A DNA stretch of 7,670 nt, taken from Chloroflexota bacterium. GTDB lineage: Bacteria; Chloroflexota; Limnocylindria; P2-11E. The notes beneath the pieces were generated by a model. It searched no databases and was not told the origin of the DNA. It saw nothing but the letters and a program-made list of their open reading frames with translations. The DNA lies in NCBI GenBank assembly GCA_025350745.1, contig JANXXG010000228.1, positions 1 through 7,670 of the forward strand, read 5' to 3'. Positions 5,257-7,670 of the stretch are shown piece by piece (the stretch's first letter is position 1; the number at the start of each line of letters is the position of its first letter). The translations under genes were made by a program, and so were the position numbers.

Positions 5257-6251
5257 GCCGGACCGTGATCGGCGCACGCTTCCAGACGGCGGGCCGGATG
5301 TACTTCTTCGAACCCGGTCCGATCACCGACGACGTCTCGGTCAACGAGTGGGTCATCGTCGAGACCGAGCTGGGCCAGGACGCCGCGCGCGTGCAGATCC
5401 TCCCGACCGACTCGCCTCTCGTGCAGGTCGATCCCCCGCTCGGACGCGTTGTGCGCAAGGCCACGGCGACGGACAAGTTCGAGCTCGCCAAGCACAAGCG
5501 GCGCGAGGCTGACTCGACACAGGCCGCGAAGGAGCTCGCTCAGCGGATCGGACTCGATATCAAGATCCTCGGGACCGACTGGCAGTTCGATGGCGGCAAC
5601 ATCGTGATCTTCTATTCGACCGAAGCGACAACGATCGACCTCTCGCGATACAGCACCGAGGTCGCTGCGCAGTTCGGCACCCGCGTCGAGCTGCGACGGC
5701 TCGGCGCGCGTGACGAAACGAAGATCCTGACCGGCGTCGGCACGTGCGGGCTCGAGCTCTGCTGCTCCTCGTGGCTCGACAAGTTCTCGAACATCTCGAT
5801 CCGCATGGCCAAGGAGCAGGACCTTCCCCTCAATCAGAGCAAGCTCACGGGCGTGTGTGGCCGGCTCAAGTGCTGCCTCATCTACGAGCTCGAGACCTAC
5901 CAGGAGGTGAAGGGCAAGCTCCCGAAGCTGGGCGAGACCTTCCACATCCCGTCGTGCGTCAGCGGGCAGTGCGGCACCGGCGGGTGCGCCCAGACGCAGG
6001 GCGTGTCGATGACCAAGGAAGAGATCGTCGTCGGCATGTACGACGGCACCAAGCAGACGCTCACCGCCGAGGAGCTGGGTGTCACCTTCGATCCGGTGCC
6101 CGCGCACGTCAAGGGCGTTGGCACCTATGGGTCGGATGAGATCCCGCGTCCGGAGCGTCCGACCCCGCTCCCGGCACCGGGCGGAGCGCGGCGTCGTCGC
6201 CGTCGCGGTGGTCGCCGTCGCGGCGGACGACCCGGGGACACCGCGGGCTAA
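5253..6251 (+). CDS. ricT: PSP1/RicT (YaaT) family protein with extra Cys cluster and Arg/Gly tail
   Basis: Homologue of Bacillus YaaT/RicT, which with RicA and RicF forms an iron-sulfur complex that helps RNase Y mature mRNAs. Neither partner gene is in the window, so that role is only by homology. From GTG 5253 the product is 332 residues. Residues 3-232 match the family: VIGARFQTAGRMYFFEP (5-21), FDGGNIVIFYST (112-123), the cysteine motif GTCGLELCC (163-171), MAKEQDLPLN (185-194), and the second motif GVCGRLKCCLIYE (200-212), the cysteines thought to bind [4Fe-4S]. Past KLPKLGE the family's usual loop is replaced by a third cysteine cluster, Cys235-x4-Cys240-x4-Cys245. The C-terminus (313-326) is an Arg/Gly run built on RRRGG units, suggesting nucleic-acid or ribosome binding. 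It shares GTGA with the holB stop, a conserved pairing (Bacillus holB lies next to yaaT). A longer reading from ATG 5181 would run through holB's end and lacks family similarity there. Confidence 0.92.
   Translation: MSRTVIGARFQTAGRMYFFEPGPITDDVSVNEWVIVETELGQDAARVQILPTDSPLVQVDPPLGRVVRKATATDKFELAKHKRREADSTQAAKELAQRIGLDIKILGTDWQFDGGNIVIFYSTEATTIDLSRYSTEVAAQFGTRVELRRLGARDETKILTGVGTCGLELCCSSWLDKFSNISIRMAKEQDLPLNQSKLTGVCGRLKCCLIYELETYQEVKGKLPKLGETFHIPSCVSGQCGTGGCAQTQGVSMTKEEIVVGMYDGTKQTLTAEELGVTFDPVPAHVKGVGTYGSDEIPRPERPTPLPAPGGARRRRRRGGRRRGGRPGDTAG
6196..6223 (+). repeat. 15-bp-period direct repeat coding the RRRGG tail of RicT
   Basis: A 13-base unit, GTCGCCGTCGCGG, occurs exactly at 6196-6208 and again at 6211-6223, a period of 15 bases or five codons. 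In frame it gives two successive RRRGG units inside the basic C-terminus. The in-frame period fits slippage or short duplication kept under protein-level selection. Unit number may therefore vary among relatives. Confidence 0.75.
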
Positions 6252-7228
6252 CGGACCCGGCTCACCACGAAGTCCGCGATCTCGCGGAGCGCGTCACGTT
6301 CAGGCCGCGGCGGGAGCGCATCAAGCGCCGAGACAGCGTCATCGTGGAACGCGAGTGCTCTCGCTCGCGCACGCTCGACCCCACCGGACGCGCGAATGGT
6401 CCGCAGGAGCTCGCGGACCTCGGCCGCCGACTTTCCGGGCGCCACGATCCGCGCGGCGAGCGCCGGGTCAGCCATCTCGTCGACCGCATAGATCATCGGC
6501 AGCGTCGGCATCCCCTCGGCGAGGTCGCGACCGACCGCCTTCCCGAAGTCGACCTCGTCTCCGGCGACGTCGAGGACGTCGTCGGTGATCTGGAACGCGA
6601 GGCCGAGGCTCGTCCCGTACGCACCGAGCGCCGCAACGTGTTCGGGCTCGGCGTCGGCGAGCAGCGCCGCGCCCTGGCAGCAGGCCGCATACAGGGACGC
6701 GGTCTTGAGCTCGATCCGCTCGAAGTACGCGGTCTCGGTCGGAAGCTCCCGCGTCGCGGTCACTTCATTGAGCTCACCGTCGCAGAGCGCGAACACCGTC
6801 TGCGCAACGATGGCGATGACCTCCGGCTTCGGCAGGACCGCCGCGAGCGCGTAGGCCTTCGCGAACAGGTAGTCGCCCACGATGATCGCGACGTCGTCGT
6901 CCCAGGTCGCGTTGACGGTGGCGACGTTCCGGCGGACCTCGGCTTCATCGACGATGTCGTCATGCACGAGCGACGCGGTGTGCACGAGCTCGAGCGACTG
7001 CGCGAGGTTCAGCACGACCTCGCGATCGGTCGACGGACCGAAGCGCGCCGAGAGGAAGACGAGCGTCGGCCGGAGGAGCTTGCCGGGAGAGCCGAAGAGG
7101 TGCTGCACCGCGGCGGCGAACGTGGGATGTCCGCCATTGCCGACCTGGAGGAGCCGCCGCTGCAGCTCCTGAAGCTCCCCGTCGACGGGCGCGTAGAAGG
7201 AGCGTTCCGCCCCCCGGGTGACCACCAC
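6248..7228 (-). CDS. Long-chain polyprenyl diphosphate synthase (trans, IspA/IspB-like family)
   Basis: Condenses isopentenyl diphosphate units onto an allylic diphosphate to build an all-trans prenyl chain, most likely the side chain of menaquinone or another quinone; soluble and Mg-dependent. The 326-residue product is normal length. Visible motifs: GKLLRP (49-54, diphosphate-binding Lys and Arg), first Asp-rich motif DDIVD (90-94) followed by Arg99-Arg100, GDYLFAKA (118-125), second Asp-rich motif QITDDVLD (213-220), and GKAVGRDLAEGMPTLP (229-244). Residues -4 and -5 before the first motif are small (Ser86, Ala85), the pattern of longer-chain enzymes rather than farnesyl synthases; exact chain length is not predictable. 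The family's EGK.TLP reads EGMPTLP. The start is GTG 7228, with a second GTG at 7225; neither has a Shine-Dalgarno. It lies 18 bp after an unknown gene on the same strand, and its TAG stop interlocks with the ricT stop. Confidence 0.94.
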   Translation of the reverse strand: MVVTRGAERSFYAPVDGELQELQRRLLQVGNGGHPTFAAAVQHLFGSPGKLLRPTLVFLSARFGPSTDREVVLNLAQSLELVHTASLVHDDIVDEAEVRRNVATVNATWDDDVAIIVGDYLFAKAYALAAVLPKPEVIAIVAQTVFALCDGELNEVTATRELPTETAYFERIELKTASLYAACCQGAALLADAEPEHVAALGAYGTSLGLAFQITDDVLDVAGDEVDFGKAVGRDLAEGMPTLPMIYAVDEMADPALAARIVAPGKSAAEVRELLRTIRASGGVERARARALAFHDDAVSALDALPPRPERDALREIADFVVSRVR

Positions 7229-7232
7229 TCGA

Positions 7233-7238
7233 AGTTTA
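7233..7238 (-). promoter_or_regulatory. Likely -10 box (TAAACT) before the prenyl synthase
   Basis: The minus strand reads TAAACT, a TANNNT match in the 18-bp gap upstream of the prenyl synthase. It ends four bases before the GTG at 7228 and seven before the GTG at 7225. The seven-base spacing matches a leaderless start at 7225. No Shine-Dalgarno and no -35 element are visible. The alternative is co-transcription with the upstream Pro-rich gene. Confidence 0.42.
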
Positions 7239-7246
7239 GGTTCGGG

Positions 7247-7670
7247 TCAGGGCTTCTTCGTGTTCACCGGCGTCGGCGGCGGCGTCTGCGGCGCCGGCGT
7301 CGGCTGCGGCGGACCGCTCTGGCCCGGCTGCGGCGGCGTCGGCGACGGGCCACCGGGGCTCCCCGCAGGTGAGCCGCTCGGCCTCGCCCCATAGCCGCAG
7401 ATGTTCCAGTTGAACCGGCCGTAGTTGTACGCCCCGGCGTTCGCGGCGCCCGCCCACTTCGCGATGTCGGGAGCCCAGTCGGCGAACGGGATCGCGATCT
7501 TGTAGCAGCCCCCCGGCAGGTAGACGTCGCTGTCGTTGCTCGTCGGCTCGGTGCCCTGCACGTATTGCTCGGTCCACCGGAAATTCGAGGGGCAGTTCGG
7601 CCCGGGCAGCTTGCCCGATCCGTTACCACCGGTCAGCGCCGGATTGACGCACACGACCCTGTCGACGATC
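7247..7670 (-). CDS. Unrecognised protein, probably exported, with Pro-rich C-terminal tail (partial, N-terminus beyond right edge)
   Basis: I do not recognise this gene. The minus-strand frame is open from the window edge to the TGA at 7249-7247, showing 140 C-terminal residues; a GTG at 7654 is probably internal, because the frame stays open upstream and the visible part begins mid-domain (VDRVVCVNP). The folded part (about 1-95 of what is visible) is rich in Asn, Tyr, Trp and Gly with four cysteines (7, 26, 55, 91), for example YLPGGCYKIAIPFADWAPDI and FNWNICGYG. Few charged residues and four well-spaced cysteines look like an extracytoplasmic, disulfide-bonded domain. The last ~44 residues (97-140) are a low-complexity Pro/Gly/Ser/Gln/Thr tail ending NTKKP, like a cell-surface linker. 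Any signal peptide or membrane anchor would be outside the window. It lies 18 bp upstream of the prenyl synthase on the same strand, with no obvious functional link. Confidence 0.68.
   Translation of the reverse strand, partial: IVDRVVCVNPALTGGNGSGKLPGPNCPSNFRWTEQYVQGTEPTSNDSDVYLPGGCYKIAIPFADWAPDIAKWAGAANAGAYNYGRFNWNICGYGARPSGSPAGSPGGPSPTPPQPGQSGPPQPTPAPQTPPPTPVNTKKP
7269..7350. repeat. GGC/GTC-rich low-complexity tract coding the Pro-rich tail
   Basis: The + strand is a run of GGC, GTC and TGC triplets. The 12-mer CGGCTGCGGCGG occurs exactly at 7301-7312 and 7325-7336, 24 bases apart, giving PPQP twice at an eight-residue interval on the minus strand. The tract explains the low sequence complexity here without invoking a mobile or regulatory element. 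Confidence 0.6.

Noticed and set aside
4743..6107. 454-codon minus-strand open frame opposite holB and ricT
   Set aside because: Antisense to two genes with family motifs; composition is typical of shadow frames and it crosses the gene boundary without a coherent domain.
6170..6181. CCCGG-CA-CCGGG inverted repeat as a possible terminator
   Set aside because: It lies inside ricT, the loop is too small, and no T-run follows.
6344..7372. 342-codon plus-strand open frame opposite the prenyl synthase
   Set aside because: It is the complement of a gene with both Asp-rich motifs, and its C-terminus is an Arg run produced by the complement of the Pro-rich tract.

Overview
The window is GC-rich (roughly two-thirds G+C by eye), densely coded bacterial chromosome with no stretch over 300 bases lacking a gene. 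Gene content points to a free-living, GC-rich bacterium. It has DXP-independent vitamin B6 synthesis (PdxS/PdxT), a DNA polymerase III delta' gene directly followed by a PSP1/RicT-type gene (an order related to Bacillus holB-yaaT), a small HNH protein of a type common in Actinobacteriota, Chloroflexota and Cyanobacteria, and a long-chain prenyl diphosphate synthase. Chloroflexota, or a deep-branching GC-rich terrabacterial lineage, is my best guess. The taxonomic call is inference only.

Layout. Left (1-1317, minus strand): pdxS followed by pdxT, overlapping by about 20 bp; pdxT runs off the left edge. A 40-bp divergent gap (1318-1357) separates pdxS from a rightward gene train: HNH protein (1358-1891), two paralogous GT-B glycosyltransferases (1931-3118 and 3129-4235), holB/delta' (4237-5256) and ricT/PSP1 (5253-6251). 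Spacings in the train are 39 bp, 10 bp, 1 bp and a 4-bp overlap, so it probably behaves as one transcription unit. Right (6248-7670, minus strand): a polyprenyl diphosphate synthase whose stop codon interlocks with that of ricT, and 18 bp upstream of it the 3' part of an unrecognised, probably exported Pro-rich protein that runs off the right edge.

How the genes relate. pdxS and pdxT encode the two subunits of one enzyme. holB and ricT belong to replication and (by analogy with Bacillus) RNA processing; their pairing is ancestral rather than a functional complex. The two glycosyltransferases look like an old tandem duplication and probably act in the same glycan or glycolipid pathway, but their substrates cannot be read from sequence.

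No RNA gene, CRISPR array, insertion sequence, prophage or defence system is visible, and I see no clear undescribed system. The best second-look items are: TANNNT boxes 6-7 bases before several start codons, suggesting leaderless transcription; a RicT homologue with a third cysteine cluster and an Arg/Gly-repeat tail; and the tandem glycosyltransferase pair with its own conserved HPGQ...GD.AAD.ARY motif.
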